Assembly: GCF_021432065.1 (NCBI RefSeq)
Contig: NZ_CP090365.1
Coordinates: 1-64,000 of the forward strand
Reading direction: 5' to 3'
Length of the DNA: 64,000 nt
DNA from: Photobacterium sp. TLY01
Lineage (GTDB): Bacteria; Pseudomonadota; Gammaproteobacteria; Enterobacterales; Vibrionaceae
Shown piece by piece: positions 34,072 through 42,949 of this stretch; within the stretch, counting starts at the first letter, position 1; each line of letters opens with the position of its first letter. The position numbers and the translations under genes were made by a program. The notes below the pieces were generated by a model, which saw only the letters and a program-made list of their open reading frames with translations, was not told the origin of the DNA and made no database searches.

Positions 34072-34086
34072 GAGACATAATGTCTC
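34072..34086. promoter_or_regulatory. Perfect palindrome GAGACAT-A-ATGTCTC
   Basis: Seven-base perfect arms around one base in an otherwise empty region. It could be an operator or the stem of a short hairpin; TTATTTTTTC follows on the plus side. No adjacent gene clearly uses it. Confidence 0.35.
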
Positions 34087-34288
34087 CTTATTTTTTCTTT
34101 CAAATAAGCAAAATCATTACGTATAAAACGCAATATGAAACTTGCTTAAGATAAATATGCTAATGGAATTTATTTGCAGTTTAATGACAAAGCAAATACT
34201 GGTGTTTGATGGTGTGTTACGAAGGCGTTTGGAAGCTTACAGCTGACGTGCTTTTAAGGCAGGAGAGGCATAATTTTCGTTGTCGATA

Positions 34289-34325
34289 CATTGGCGTAAA
34301 AGGCATAGTGCCCTTTACGCCAATG
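34289..34325 (-). terminator. Long hairpin downstream of the cold shock gene
   Basis: CATTGGCGTAAAGGGCA, loop CTA, TGCCTTTTACGCCAATG on the minus strand: 17 pairs with one G-U. It lies just after the stop codon and a T7 run. No T tract follows the hairpin, so it may be a stabilising or Rho-linked 3' structure rather than a classical terminator. Confidence 0.6.
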
Positions 34326-34332
34326 AAAAAAA

Positions 34333-34545
34333 TTACAGTGCTACTACGTTAGCAGCCTGTGGGCCTTTCTGACCTTGCTCAACGTCAAAAGACACTTTCT
34401 GACCTTCAGCCAGAGTTTTGAAGCCTTCTGAAGCGATTGCACGGAAGTGAACGAATACGTCAGCACCGCCGTTGTCTTGAGTAATGAAACCGAAACCTTT
34501 CTCTTCGTTAAACCACTTAACCAGACCAGTTGATTTGTTAGACAT
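34333..34545 (-). CDS. CspA-family cold shock protein
   Basis: A 70-residue single cold-shock domain. RNP1 (KGFGFI) and RNP2 (VFVHF) are intact in [18 protein letters not shown] and [10 protein letters not shown]. It binds single-stranded RNA and DNA and acts as an RNA chaperone. AAAGGGAC lies upstream of the ATG. The length equals E. coli CspA. A long intergenic leader (34546-35087) suggests the regulated 5' UTR usual for cold-inducible csp genes, but I cannot show this. Confidence 0.95.
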   Translation of the reverse strand: MSNKSTGLVKWFNEEKGFGFITQDNGGADVFVHFRAIASEGFKTLAEGQKVSFDVEQGQKGPQAANVVAL

Positions 34546-35087
34546 AATTTGTCCCTTTTATTTAGATGAATTCAAAATATTTACCGCATTCATGCGATGC
34601 GCTGAGAGCCTAAATTATTGAATGTCACAATGAAGCTAAGGGAAACACTGAGGATAACGACAGTTACGAAGAAATTCTGAGGTTTTACTTTGACTTGAAG
34701 TTGCATTAATTAATCTGAGCGACAGAGCAAGATGAATCATACGCGACTCTCCACCGTTGTAAAGGTTTATTTGATCTGGTTCTAAAATAATATCGCTGTC
34801 TGCCTGAAAAGCCTCTCTTTCGTACATTCTTTCCCCGGTCACAACCATCCGCCATACCCGAGGAAAATCCGTTACGCGTAATTTTCAGCACCTGCCAGAC
34901 AAGCAGAACCGAGGAGAACACCGTCAGCCATCACACGCCCGCTGTACTGAGGTCCGGAACCGGATAATACCCATCTCGAGTATCAAGATTCACTTTGCTT
35001 ACCTATAGTTAGAACAATAAGAACAATGGAGCGCCTACACTTCCATTGCGACGTGATGAAATCTGATGGATAGGTCAATCAACAACG
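34546..35087. other. Intergenic stretch between csp and LysR genes
   Basis: It probably holds the long leader of the cold shock gene and the promoter of the LysR gene. Minus-strand frames near 34636-34921 in two phases give pieces such as GERMYEREAFQADSDIILEP that look coding but have no clear start. They may be a decayed gene, but the evidence is too thin for a call. Confidence 0.35.
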
Positions 35088-36071
35088 ATGAACATGGATA
35101 AGTCATTTGCCCTGCTGCACTACTTTCAGGCGGTCGCGGAGTACAACAGCTTTTCCCGTGCGGCGAATAAGCTGAACATTTCGCAGTCCACCATCAGTGC
35201 CCAAATCAAGAAGCTGGAGTCCCAACTTGGCTGTGATCTGTTTATTCGTGAGAACAAACATCACTTCAAGTTAAGCCGTGAAGGCATGACATTGCTGGCA
35301 GAATGCCAGACCAGTCTGAACGGGTTGCGTCACTGCATGATGTCACTCGGACAAACAGAGACAATGGCAGGTTCGTTCAATCTGGCCTGTTCGGTCGCGC
35401 TGGGCAATCGGGTGATGCTGCCTGTCATCGACCAACTCATGGCCACTTACCCGCACTTGGTAATCAATCTGGTCGAAACCAGCCTTGAAAAAGCCTTCTT
35501 TGACGATGATTTAGATATTGCGCTGAATTTTTCTCAGCCTGAACCGGCCTTTTATTACCAGCGGGTGGCAGACGTCGATAAAGTGATTGTCGCCAGCCGT
35601 ACATACCTGAAACGTTACGGTACGCCTGCCTCACTTTCAGATCTTGGTGAGCACCGCTTGCTGATTCAGTCGAAAGGGAAATTAGACTGGCCGAACATCT
35701 ATGCTCAGCAAAGTAAGTTCTCCCTGCCTGAGCGCAGCCAGTATTTTGAGACCAACCTGACCAAAATGCATGCCGCCGAAAGAGGGATGGGCATTGCCGT
35801 GCTCCCCACTTACCTGTATTCGCCCGATAGCCAGTTAGTGCCTGTATTACCGCATTACGCCCTGCGGCTGAGCGAATCTCTCTACATCATGTGCAGCAAA
35901 AAAAAGGTCAGGCAGCCGGGCATGGTCGAGCTGATTGTCGAAATCGCAGAAATGATCCGGCAGCGGCTTTACGATACCACCTTTACCGCTGAGTGTTTCC
36001 CTGGTCACGAGGCCAAGCCTTCAGGAACAGAACAAGCTCAGAAAGCGGCAGAACGGATTCTGGACGTGTAG
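35088..36071 (+). CDS. LysR-family transcriptional regulator
   Basis: A 327-residue LysR regulator. The DNA-binding domain is at residues about 5-65 (FSRAANKLNISQSTISAQIKKLES then LSREGMTLLAE). The effector domain covers residues about 95-300, with FNLACSVALGNRVMLPVIDQL and RGMGIAVLPTYLY. A tail of about 25 residues (HEAKPSGTEQAQKAAERI) is rich in Glu and Ala. No divergent partner gene is next to it; the csp gene upstream is over 500 bases away. It converges on araC with four bases between stops. Start chosen as the first ATG; the ATG at 35094 is equally possible. Confidence 0.85.
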   Translation: MNMDKSFALLHYFQAVAEYNSFSRAANKLNISQSTISAQIKKLESQLGCDLFIRENKHHFKLSREGMTLLAECQTSLNGLRHCMMSLGQTETMAGSFNLACSVALGNRVMLPVIDQLMATYPHLVINLVETSLEKAFFDDDLDIALNFSQPEPAFYYQRVADVDKVIVASRTYLKRYGTPASLSDLGEHRLLIQSKGKLDWPNIYAQQSKFSLPERSQYFETNLTKMHAAERGMGIAVLPTYLYSPDSQLVPVLPHYALRLSESLYIMCSKKKVRQPGMVELIVEIAEMIRQRLYDTTFTAECFPGHEAKPSGTEQAQKAAERILDV

Positions 36072-36075
36072 CGCC

Positions 36076-36915
36076 TCAGGTGACCTGCTCACGATACAGC
36101 TTAGGGCTGACGCCTGATTTACGCTTAAACACGCGGGAGAAGTACAAAGGGTCGGTATAGCCGACAATGCGGCCGATATGGTTGATGGAATAGTTCGTGG
36201 TAACCAGCAATTGCTTGGCACGGCTGATCCGCTGATCATCCCGCCACTGAGTGATGGTCATTTCCATTTCATCCCGGAACAAATGCCCGAGCCGCGACGG
36301 GGACAGACAGATATGGGCGGAGATGTCTTCAATGCTGAAATCCTGATTCAAATGCTGCGTCATATAATTCATCGCTTCGATCACACGCGGATCAAGCGGC
36401 CTGCTCACCACATCCGGTTGCAGACTCTTACAACGAATCAGTAGCTGCTCCAGCAGATTCACCGCCAGGTCGTTGCGATAGGGCACATCCGACTTCGAGG
36501 TGTATTCGATATCGATAAATAACCGTTCGATATGACGAATCGTCTCTTCATCTAATCCTCTGGTGATGTACACACCATTCTTTTCTTCCTGCCAGTTCAG
36601 CCAGTCGTGCCAGAATGCCCGTGGCCGAAAATACACCCAACGGTGAAACCAGGACGAACAATCTTCCTTGCGTTGGTAGTAATGTGCCGCAGAAGGCGGG
36701 AACAGCAAGAGATCCCCGGGCTGGACATCAAACGCATCCTTGCCGTGGAAAATGGTTCCTTCCCCTTTGCTGGTAAAATTGATGATAAACCCTTTCATTC
36801 CGTTCGGGCGATCAATCGTAAAGTCGAGCTCATCCCCTTCGATAATCGGCGTCAGCCCGGCAACCAGGTGGGCATCAAAATTATATCCGGGTTTGAGTGG
36901 ATCGTTTTGCATCAT
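36076..36915 (-). CDS. araC: Arabinose operon regulator AraC
   Basis: A 279-residue protein that matches E. coli AraC closely. The N-terminal arm and cupin read QNDPLKPGYNFDAHLVAGLTP then IDRPNGMKGFIINFTSKGEG and PGDLLLFPPSAAHYYQR, and FHRWVYFRPRAFWHDWLNWQ is near identical to the known dimer and sugar-binding domain. The C-terminal DNA-binding domain has ICLSPSRLGHLFRDEMEMTI and INHIGRIVGYTDPLYFSRVFKRKSGVSPK. It binds L-arabinose and switches araI half-sites on; such sites are seen at 41577-41614. In E. coli araC is divergent from araBAD, while here it lies downstream of the operon on the same strand. Confidence 0.96.
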   Translation of the reverse strand: MMQNDPLKPGYNFDAHLVAGLTPIIEGDELDFTIDRPNGMKGFIINFTSKGEGTIFHGKDAFDVQPGDLLLFPPSAAHYYQRKEDCSSWFHRWVYFRPRAFWHDWLNWQEEKNGVYITRGLDEETIRHIERLFIDIEYTSKSDVPYRNDLAVNLLEQLLIRCKSLQPDVVSRPLDPRVIEAMNYMTQHLNQDFSIEDISAHICLSPSRLGHLFRDEMEMTITQWRDDQRISRAKQLLVTTNYSINHIGRIVGYTDPLYFSRVFKRKSGVSPKLYREQVT

Positions 36916-36966
36916 TCGTTTTCTGTACCCGCTGTAAGCAGCCTTCTAGTGTATGCAGGCGGCGCA

Positions 36967-37500
36967 TTAAGTACGAATGTTCTCATCACAGTTTTGACCT
37001 AACAACAGCCACAGAGAGGCCGAAAAGGCTTCGCAGAAACCATGAGTGGTCTGCTCGATTAAATATTCGCTTGGCTGTCCATTGCGTTGAAACAGCCAGC
37101 TCACTGCAGGTTTGCTATCCGATTGCGCTTCCTGCAACACGGTTGAGCTGATCTGATGCGCCAGTTCAAGCCGGGAGGGAATCGGATTACGGGCCAGATA
37201 ATCAATTTCCAGCCTGTCTGCACTAAACCTGTAAGTCATGCTGATGGATAAGGTGTCGCCCAGGGTGAGATTGCACCACTGCTCCAGCTGATGCGCTTTC
37301 CGGCGAAATTGCCAGCGAATATCATGCAGAGACAAAGCCCGGCCATTCACGCTGAGCGCGAGCACAGCCTGGCACTGCGGCTGATCCCGAAAGTAAAGAA
37401 TAAAGGTCTCAGGTTCAGCGACAGAGACTTCCACCCGCCAGTCCTGATAGCCCGTCGTCTCATGTTGCAACCCTGCTGCTATGGCGTTGTCTTCTTTCAC
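36967..37500 (-). CDS. Mutarotase-like (aldose 1-epimerase fold) protein linked to the ara operon
   Basis: A protein of about 177 residues, smaller than the usual 340 of aldose 1-epimerases. The stretch LGDTLSISMTYRFSADRLEI followed by DYLARNPIPSRLELAHQ resembles the middle strand region of mutarotases (LEIDYRATTDKPTPVNLTNH type), with the catalytic-type His near AHQISS. Upstream strands such as WRVEVSVAEPETFILYFRD fit a galactose-mutarotase beta-sandwich. The GTG at 37500 with GGA before it is preferred to a TTG at 37542, because a hairpin (37514-37540) lies between araA and this start. It lies 51 bases after araA. It may help arabinose anomer conversion, or it may be a truncated family member. 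Confidence 0.5.
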   Translation of the reverse strand: MKEDNAIAAGLQHETTGYQDWRVEVSVAEPETFILYFRDQPQCQAVLALSVNGRALSLHDIRWQFRRKAHQLEQWCNLTLGDTLSISMTYRFSADRLEIDYLARNPIPSRLELAHQISSTVLQEAQSDSKPAVSWLFQRNGQPSEYLIEQTTHGFCEAFSASLWLLLGQNCDENIRT

Positions 37501-37513
37501 AAGTGATCCGTTA

Positions 37514-37540
37514 GCGCCCTTTTCATCACGAAGAGGGCGC
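37514..37540 (-). promoter_or_regulatory. Intercistronic hairpin after araA
   Basis: GCGCCCT, loop of 13, AGGGCGC, with extra pairs inside. It lies 11 bases after the araA stop and before the mutarotase-like gene. It has no T tract, so it may tune expression by mRNA processing rather than end transcription. Confidence 0.5.
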
Positions 37541-37550
37541 AAAATGAAGT

Positions 37551-39053
37551 TTAAATCCCTGATGCCAACCGGTAATAGACGCTGTTATTTTTCAGCTCGG
37601 CTTTGAACGGACGAATCCGGGTCTCCTGATCAATCAGCACCATTTCAATACCGGCCATTTCGGCGTAATCCGCCAGCATATCGACGGTGACCGACTGGCT
37701 GTAAACGGTATGGTGAGCGCCCCCGGCATGGATCCAGGCGGCAGCGGCCGTTTCCAAGTTTGGCTGAGGTTCCCAAAGTGCATGGGCAACGGGCAGATGC
37801 GGCATCGTCTGTGGCGGAGTCACGGCTTCCACGGTATTGACCAGCATGCGAAAACGGTTCCCCAGATCAATCACAGACACATTCACCGCCGGGCCGGCTT
37901 TGCCCCTGAACATCATCCGGGCAATATCACAACGACAGCCAATGGTATGACGGTGGATTTCAATCGCGGGCTTGGCATCGGCAATGGACGGACACACTTC
38001 CAGCATGTGCGCGCCCAGCACCTGGTCCTTCGCACCAAAGTTATAGGTGTAGTCTTCCATGAAAGACGTCCCGCCACTGCGGCCCTGACCCATCACTTTC
38101 ATGATTCTTGTCATCGCGGCGGTTTTCCAGTCACCTTCGCCGCCATAGCCGTAGCCTTTTTCCATCAACCGCTGAGTCGCCAAGCCCGGCAGATTGCTCA
38201 GGCCGCTCAGGTTTTCAAAGGTGTTGGTAAATGCTGTTGCGCCGACGGATTCAAGAAAGCGCTCCATGCCCCGCTCCAGACGCGCTTCCTGACGCAGGAT
38301 CGCCAAAGTATCGGCATTGGACAGCAAAGCCGGATCCAGGGTATAGCGTGAGGCATACTCATCCAGTAAGGCTGAAACCTCCCCCTCGCTAACGGCATTC
38401 ACACTGTCGCTCAGCTCACCCAGCCCATAGCCATGCACCTCGTAGCCAAACTGGATCTGGGCGGATACCTTGTTGCCTTCGGTGACCGCCACCTGCCGCA
38501 TGTTATCGCCAAAACGAGCCACTTTGAGTTGCTGCCCGGCATGGATCCCCACTGCCGCCCGGCACCAGTCATCAATCTGCTGATGCACAACCGGGTTTTC
38601 CCAGTGGCCGACCACCACTTTGCGGTCGATATTCAGACGCGTACCAATGAAACCGAACTCGCGGCACCCGTGCGCACTCTGGTTCAGGTTCATAAAATGC
38701 ATGTCAATCTCATCCCACGGCAATGCCGCATTGAACTGAGTGTGCAGGTGCAGGAAAGGTTTACTGAGCTGGCTCAGACCGGCAATCCACATTTTGGCCG
38801 GCGAGAAAGTGTGCATCCACAGCACCAGTCCGACACAATCCGGATCGTTATTGGCCAGACGACAGACCGCCAGAATTTCATCCGGTGTTTTGACGGTTCC
38901 TTGATTGACCACAGGGACAGAAATAACCGGTGACTGGTTGAGGCTGTTCACTATCTGCTGACTGTTCTGTGCCACGCTGTCTAAGACGGTTGGCCCGTAC
39001 AGATGCTGTGACCCGGTCACAAACCAGACGTATTTATTGCTGAAAGCTTTCAT
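37551..39053 (-). CDS. araA: L-arabinose isomerase
   Basis: A 500-residue enzyme that converts L-arabinose to L-ribulose in the cytoplasm, equal in length to E. coli AraA. Visible blocks are [78 protein letters not shown] and [12 protein letters not shown] with the catalytic Glu residues, then [21 protein letters not shown] with metal-site His. It is third in the order araB-araD-araA, ending about 50 bases before a mutarotase-like gene. Confidence 0.98.
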   Translation of the reverse strand: MKAFSNKYVWFVTGSQHLYGPTVLDSVAQNSQQIVNSLNQSPVISVPVVNQGTVKTPDEILAVCRLANNDPDCVGLVLWMHTFSPAKMWIAGLSQLSKPFLHLHTQFNAALPWDEIDMHFMNLNQSAHGCREFGFIGTRLNIDRKVVVGHWENPVVHQQIDDWCRAAVGIHAGQQLKVARFGDNMRQVAVTEGNKVSAQIQFGYEVHGYGLGELSDSVNAVSEGEVSALLDEYASRYTLDPALLSNADTLAILRQEARLERGMERFLESVGATAFTNTFENLSGLSNLPGLATQRLMEKGYGYGGEGDWKTAAMTRIMKVMGQGRSGGTSFMEDYTYNFGAKDQVLGAHMLEVCPSIADAKPAIEIHRHTIGCRCDIARMMFRGKAGPAVNVSVIDLGNRFRMLVNTVEAVTPPQTMPHLPVAHALWEPQPNLETAAAAWIHAGGAHHTVYSQSVTVDMLADYAEMAGIEMVLIDQETRIRPFKAELKNNSVYYRLASGI

Positions 39054-39062
39054 TGTGATTCC

Positions 39063-39821
39063 TTATTTCTTATCCGTTTTGCCCTGCCCGTAATAGGCAT
39101 TTTTGCCATGCTTACGCAGGTAATGTTTGTCCAGTAATGCGGGATTCACGGCGGAAACAGACGGGTTAATCTGCAGCGTCTGGGTCGCCATCGCGGCAAC
39201 GGTTTCCAGCACAACAGCGTTATGGACCGCCTGATCGGCATCGCTGCCCCAGCTGAAAGGCGCATGTTCTTTGACAATAATGCCCGGGATCGCCATGGCA
39301 TCCTGGCTGCCGATGGTTTCCACGATCACCAGGCCGGTATTGTGTTCGTAGTCCGTGGTTATCTCTTCATCGGTCAAGGCCCGGGTACAGGGGATGTGGC
39401 CGTAGAAATAATCGGCGTGCGTCGTCCCTAATGCCGGAATCGCTTTACCGGCCTGCGCCCAGGCTGTGGCTTGCGGTGAGTGGGTATGCACGATCCCCCC
39501 GATATCCGGAAAGGCCTGATACAAAGCCAAATGGGTTGCCGTATCTGAGGAGGGCTTCAGATCGCCTTCCAGCACATTGCCTTCCAGATCCAGCACCACC
39601 ATGTTTTCGGCACTCAGTGCCTCATAAGCGACACCACTGGGCTTGATCACCACGATGCCCTGCTGACGATCGATTCCGGAGACATTGCCCCAGGTAAACG
39701 TCACCAGCTGATGGCGTTGCAAGTCCATATTCGCCTGCCAGACCTGATGGCGCAGCGCCTGTCGCCGTGCGTCCGCACCACTGCCTTGCGCAGCAAGCTG
39801 TAACGAAACATCAGTGGTCAT
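39063..39821 (-). CDS. araD: L-ribulose-5-phosphate 4-epimerase
   Basis: AraD converts L-ribulose-5-phosphate to D-xylulose-5-phosphate, the entry to the pentose phosphate pathway. The class II aldolase fold is shown by [32 protein letters not shown] (His-x-His zinc ligands), [15 protein letters not shown] and [14 protein letters not shown]. Its 252 residues are about 21 longer than E. coli AraD because of an N-terminal extension ([19 protein letters not shown]); the AGGAG nine bases before the ATG supports this start. It overlaps araB by 11 bases. Confidence 0.95.
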   Translation of the reverse strand: MTTDVSLQLAAQGSGADARRQALRHQVWQANMDLQRHQLVTFTWGNVSGIDRQQGIVVIKPSGVAYEALSAENMVVLDLEGNVLEGDLKPSSDTATHLALYQAFPDIGGIVHTHSPQATAWAQAGKAIPALGTTHADYFYGHIPCTRALTDEEITTDYEHNTGLVIVETIGSQDAMAIPGIIVKEHAPFSWGSDADQAVHNAVVLETVAAMATQTLQINPSVSAVNPALLDKHYLRKHGKNAYYGQGKTDKK

Positions 39822-41517
39822 GATTGCGCTCCTGTGACAGTTGGAACTCGGACAAGGCTTCCAGTTGCTGCCCGAGTTGTTGATAGCCCTGATAACGTTG
39901 TTGATTCATTTTTTCTGTCCCTGTGACCGGTGAGTAAACCCGGCTGATCGGGCTGGCCATCTGAGACTGCGCAACGCTGGCTGACGGGTAAACTCCCGCA
40001 GCAACTGCCGCAAAAATAGCGGCGCCAAGCGCGCAGCACTGTTCCGACTCAACGACAGCAATCTCCCGTCCCAGTACGTCGGCGCAGGTTTGCATCACCA
40101 GCGGGGATTTCTGCGAAATACCGCCAATCGCAATCACGCGCCTCACCTCAATGCCCTGCCCGGTAAAACAATCCACGATGGCTTTGGCCCCGTGGGCGGT
40201 CGATTCCACCAGCGACAGAAACAGTTCCGGCGCATCTGAACCCAGATTCATGCCGGTAAGCGCGCCTTTCAGGCGTTGATTGGCATTGGGCGTGCGGCGT
40301 CCGTTATGCCAGTCCATGGCCACCGGCAGGCTGAGATCGCGCTCTGTGCCCAGTGCGGCCTGAGCTAAGGCAGGGATCAGCTGTTTTTCGATGTCCTCCA
40401 GTGGCAGGCTGGCTTGCGGATGCTGCCTGGCATACGCCTGTAACGGCCACATCAGCAGCCGCTTATACCAGGCGTAAATATCCCCAAAAGCAGACTGGCC
40501 GGCTTCCAGTGCCACCAGCTCCGGCATAGCGCTGCCTTTCACCTGGCCACAGATCCCGTGTATGGTTTTTTCACCCAGCGTCTGGTGATTGACCATCAGG
40601 ATGTCGCAGGTTGATGTACCAATCACCTTGACCAGATCATGCTCACCCGCACCGGCCCCAACAGCCCCCATGTGGCAGTCAAATCCGCCGACGGCAACGG
40701 CAATCCCCTCCGGCAGTCCCAGTTTGCCTGCCCAGGTCGCAGACAGACGTCCTGCCTGCTCGTCCGATGTAAATACCTCTGTGAACAGCCGCTCTCGCAT
40801 GCCGTCTAATGTCGGGGAAATCGCCGACAGAAAAGCCTGATCAGGCAGACCGCCCCAGCTGTCATGCCACATGGCTTTATGGCCGGCAGCACAGACACTG
40901 CGTCGCAAGCGATCAGGGTGCTGATTGCCCGTCAGCAATGCTGGCACCCAGTCGCAAAGCTCCACCCAGCTATGGATATGCTCAACAAGCTCCGGAGCCT
41001 GCTCCGCCACCCAGGCCGCTTTTGCCCAGAACCATTCCGAGGAGTAAATACCGCCGACATAGCGGGTGTAATCGGGGAAGTCATGGGAGTGCGCCAGTGC
41101 ATTGATCCGTTCCGCCTTGCTGACAGACGTATGGTCTTTCCACAAAATGAACATGGCGTTGGGGTTGTGCGCAAACTCTGGCCGCAGCGCAAGCACATTG
41201 CCCTCGGCATCAACAGGTGCCGGGGTTGATCCCGTGCTGTCCACACCAATACCCACCACAGATTGAGCCACCGCTGGCGGCACCTGGCTGAGTGCCTCGG
41301 CAATGGCCTGAGTCATCGACTCGATATAATCCAGCGGGTGATGGCGAAACTGCGACTGACCTGGCTCGCAGTATGCTCCGGCCATCCAACGGGAATAATA
41401 AGCCACCCCTGAGGCAATCTCTTTGCCATTCCGGGTATCCACCAGCAGCGCCCTGACCGAATCTGATCCGAAATCGAGACCGATAACACACCGCTGTTCT
41501 GCACTGACCTTGTCCAT
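39811..41517 (-). CDS. araB: L-ribulokinase
   Basis: A 568-residue FGGY-family kinase that phosphorylates L-ribulose with ATP; length matches E. coli AraB (566). The N-terminal phosphate site is [18 protein letters not shown], with [17 protein letters not shown], and the C-terminal ATP domain has [13 protein letters not shown] and [20 protein letters not shown]. It is the first gene of the araBDA operon, driven by a promoter that overlaps the AraC I2 site at 41577-41593. Confidence 0.97.
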   Translation of the reverse strand: MDKVSAEQRCVIGLDFGSDSVRALLVDTRNGKEIASGVAYYSRWMAGAYCEPGQSQFRHHPLDYIESMTQAIAEALSQVPPAVAQSVVGIGVDSTGSTPAPVDAEGNVLALRPEFAHNPNAMFILWKDHTSVSKAERINALAHSHDFPDYTRYVGGIYSSEWFWAKAAWVAEQAPELVEHIHSWVELCDWVPALLTGNQHPDRLRRSVCAAGHKAMWHDSWGGLPDQAFLSAISPTLDGMRERLFTEVFTSDEQAGRLSATWAGKLGLPEGIAVAVGGFDCHMGAVGAGAGEHDLVKVIGTSTCDILMVNHQTLGEKTIHGICGQVKGSAMPELVALEAGQSAFGDIYAWYKRLLMWPLQAYARQHPQASLPLEDIEKQLIPALAQAALGTERDLSLPVAMDWHNGRRTPNANQRLKGALTGMNLGSDAPELFLSLVESTAHGAKAIVDCFTGQGIEVRRVIAIGGISQKSPLVMQTCADVLGREIAVVESEQCCALGAAIFAAVAAGVYPSASVAQSQMASPISRVYSPVTGTEKMNQQRYQGYQQLGQQLEALSEFQLSQERNHDH

Positions 41518-41549
41518 GACTGCTCCACTCGTCGTCCTGTTCTTTTTCT

Positions 41550-41614
41550 TTTATATCGGGGACACAGGTTTTCAGCCATGAATTGAACCGCTATAAATAT
41601 GGATAAATTCGTCA
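41550..41614 (-). promoter_or_regulatory. araB: araB promoter with araI1-I2 half-sites
   Basis: On the minus strand, I1 is TGACGAATTTATCCATA (41598-41614), then 4 bases, then I2 TAGCGGTTCAATTCATG (41577-41593). The E. coli half-sites TAGCATTTTTATCCATA and TAGCGGATCCTACCTGA have the same 21-base periodicity and orientation. I2 overlaps a poor -35 (TGGCTG, 41573-41578), and TATAAA (41550-41555) is a -10 at 17 bases. This is the layout AraC activates. Confidence 0.8.
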
Positions 41615-41670
41615 GACACTTCAGTTTGTGTCAAAGAACAAAAATGGTCACCAGATTCATCCAGCAGGCA

Positions 41671-41685
41671 TGTAAAACGTTTACA
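41671..41685. promoter_or_regulatory. Inverted repeat TGTAAA-ACG-TTTACA
   Basis: A perfect 6-bp arm dyad with a 3-base centre, in the middle of the araB-araF control region. It resembles a GalR/LacI-family operator, although those usually have an even-length centre with CG. An additional regulator is possible. Confidence 0.4.
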
Positions 41686-41728
41686 AATTCATAATTGCTG
41701 CAAATTAATGCGCATCAGGTTTTATACT

Positions 41729-41788
41729 CATGGAAAAATGCGAATCACATCATAGCCATTCACGCTATATGCATGGACAAAATCGCTG
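41729..41788 (+). promoter_or_regulatory. araF: Two AraC half-sites on the araF side
   Basis: CATGGAAAAATGCGAAT (41729-41745) and CATGGACAAAATCGCTG (41772-41788) resemble the AraC half-site TATGGATAAAAATGCTA; the second matches 12 of 17. Their spacing of 43 bases is about four helix turns. They lie upstream of the CRP site at 41800. Confidence 0.55.
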
Positions 41789-41799
41789 CCTTTTTCTGC

Positions 41800-41843
41800 T
41801 GTGATTTTCATCACGCCAATTCTCCGTTTCTTGCTCAAATAAT
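41800..41843 (+). promoter_or_regulatory. araF: araF promoter with class II CRP site
   Basis: TGTGATTTTCATCACG (41800-41815) matches the CRP consensus in 9 of 10 positions. AATAAT at 41838-41843 is a -10 whose start point near 41850 puts the CRP centre at about -42, the class II position. This suggests catabolite control of the transporter. Confidence 0.6.
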
Positions 41844-41889
41844 GATTCCCGATGAAACAAAAAATCCTACACGTAGACGGAATTACAAT

Positions 41890-42894
41890 ATGAAAAAAAT
41901 CACACAGACACTTGCTGCCGCCGCACTGACAGGTGCGACATTACTCAGTGCTTCCGCAAATGCATTCTGGGGAAGTGACGATGACACCCTCAAACTGGGT
42001 TACCTGGTAAAACAACCGGAAGAACCCTGGTTCCAGACCGAGTGGAATTTTGCCGAGAAAGCCGGCAAAGACTATGGCTTTGAAGTGATCAAAATGGCGG
42101 TTCCTGACGGCGAGAAAACCCTCAACGCCATTGATACGCTGGCGGCCAGCGGCGCGAAAGGTTTTGTCATCTGCACCCCGGATCCCAAGCTCGGGCCGGC
42201 CATCATGGCAAAAGCCAACAGCTACGACATGAAAGTCATTACGGTTGATGATCAGTTCCTGAACGCCAAAGGTCAGCCGATGACCAACGTGCCTCTGGTC
42301 ATGATGGCCGCCAGCGAAATTGGCTATCGTCAGGGCAGTGAGCTGTACCAGGAAATGACAAAACGTGGCTGGGATGCCAAAACAACGGGCGTCATGGCCA
42401 TCACTGCAGATGAGCTGGATACAGCACGCCGCCGGGTAGATGGCGCAGTCAAAGCACTGACGGAATCCGGTTTCCCGGCCGCTCAGATTTACCGCGTGCC
42501 AACCAAATCCAATGACATTCCGGGCGCCCTTGATGCGGCGAACTCTCTGCTGGTGCAGTATCCGGATGTCAAACACTGGCTGGTGGTCGGAATGAATGAC
42601 AATACGGTGCTGGGCGGTATTCGTGCCACCGAAGGTCAAGGTTTTGCCGCTTCAGAAGTCATTGGCATCGGGATCAATGGGGTCGATGCCGTCAACGAGC
42701 TGGCGAAGTCTCAGGCAACCGGCTTTTATGGCTCACTCCTGCCAAGCCCGGATGTTCATGGCTATAAGAGTATTGAATCCCTGTACAAATGGGTGAAAGA
42801 AGACGTTCAGCCACAGAAATTTGTCGAAGTCACCGACGTGGTCCTGATCACGCGCGACAACTACAAAGCCGAACTGCAGAAGAAAGGTCTGTAA
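41890..42894 (+). CDS. araF: L-arabinose ABC transporter, periplasmic binding protein
   Basis: A 334-residue type I periplasmic sugar-binding protein. The signal peptide is [20 protein letters not shown] ending SANA. The mature start [31 protein letters not shown] matches E. coli AraF, as do [40 protein letters not shown] and [19 protein letters not shown]. It delivers L-arabinose to AraGH. The ATG at 41890 fits the signal peptide; an upstream frame to 41695 lies in the control region and is not used. First gene of araFGH. Confidence 0.96.
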   Translation: MKKITQTLAAAALTGATLLSASANAFWGSDDDTLKLGYLVKQPEEPWFQTEWNFAEKAGKDYGFEVIKMAVPDGEKTLNAIDTLAASGAKGFVICTPDPKLGPAIMAKANSYDMKVITVDDQFLNAKGQPMTNVPLVMMAASEIGYRQGSELYQEMTKRGWDAKTTGVMAITADELDTARRRVDGAVKALTESGFPAAQIYRVPTKSNDIPGALDAANSLLVQYPDVKHWLVVGMNDNTVLGGIRATEGQGFAASEVIGIGINGVDAVNELAKSQATGFYGSLLPSPDVHGYKSIESLYKWVKEDVQPQKFVEVTDVVLITRDNYKAELQKKGL

Positions 42895-42949
42895 GCACGA
42901 ACCAGGCGGCAGTGTCTCATTGCCGCCCCATGATTCTACAGGAGTACGC

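Larger units (their letters stand above)
33405..34288. other. Long intergenic stretch with one possible small gene
   Basis: This is the largest non-coding gap in the window. It holds a perfect 15-base palindrome at 34072-34086 and a doubtful 70-codon frame at 33780-33992, both listed separately. The part 33405-33780 contains only short frames in several phases. No tRNA-like cloverleaf or mobile-element end was seen. Confidence 0.5.

Noticed and set aside
34547..34560. TGTCCCTTTTA before the cold shock gene resembles the dispersed repeat
   Set aside because: On the coding strand it is the AAAGGGAC ribosome site; the match is too short to call a repeat.
34636..34921. Minus-strand frames that look like pieces of a decayed gene
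   Set aside because: Segments in two phases have coding-like composition, but there is no ribosome site, no clear start and no recognised family.
41695..41889. N-terminal extension of araF
   Set aside because: It would translate the CRP and AraC control region and hide the signal peptide.
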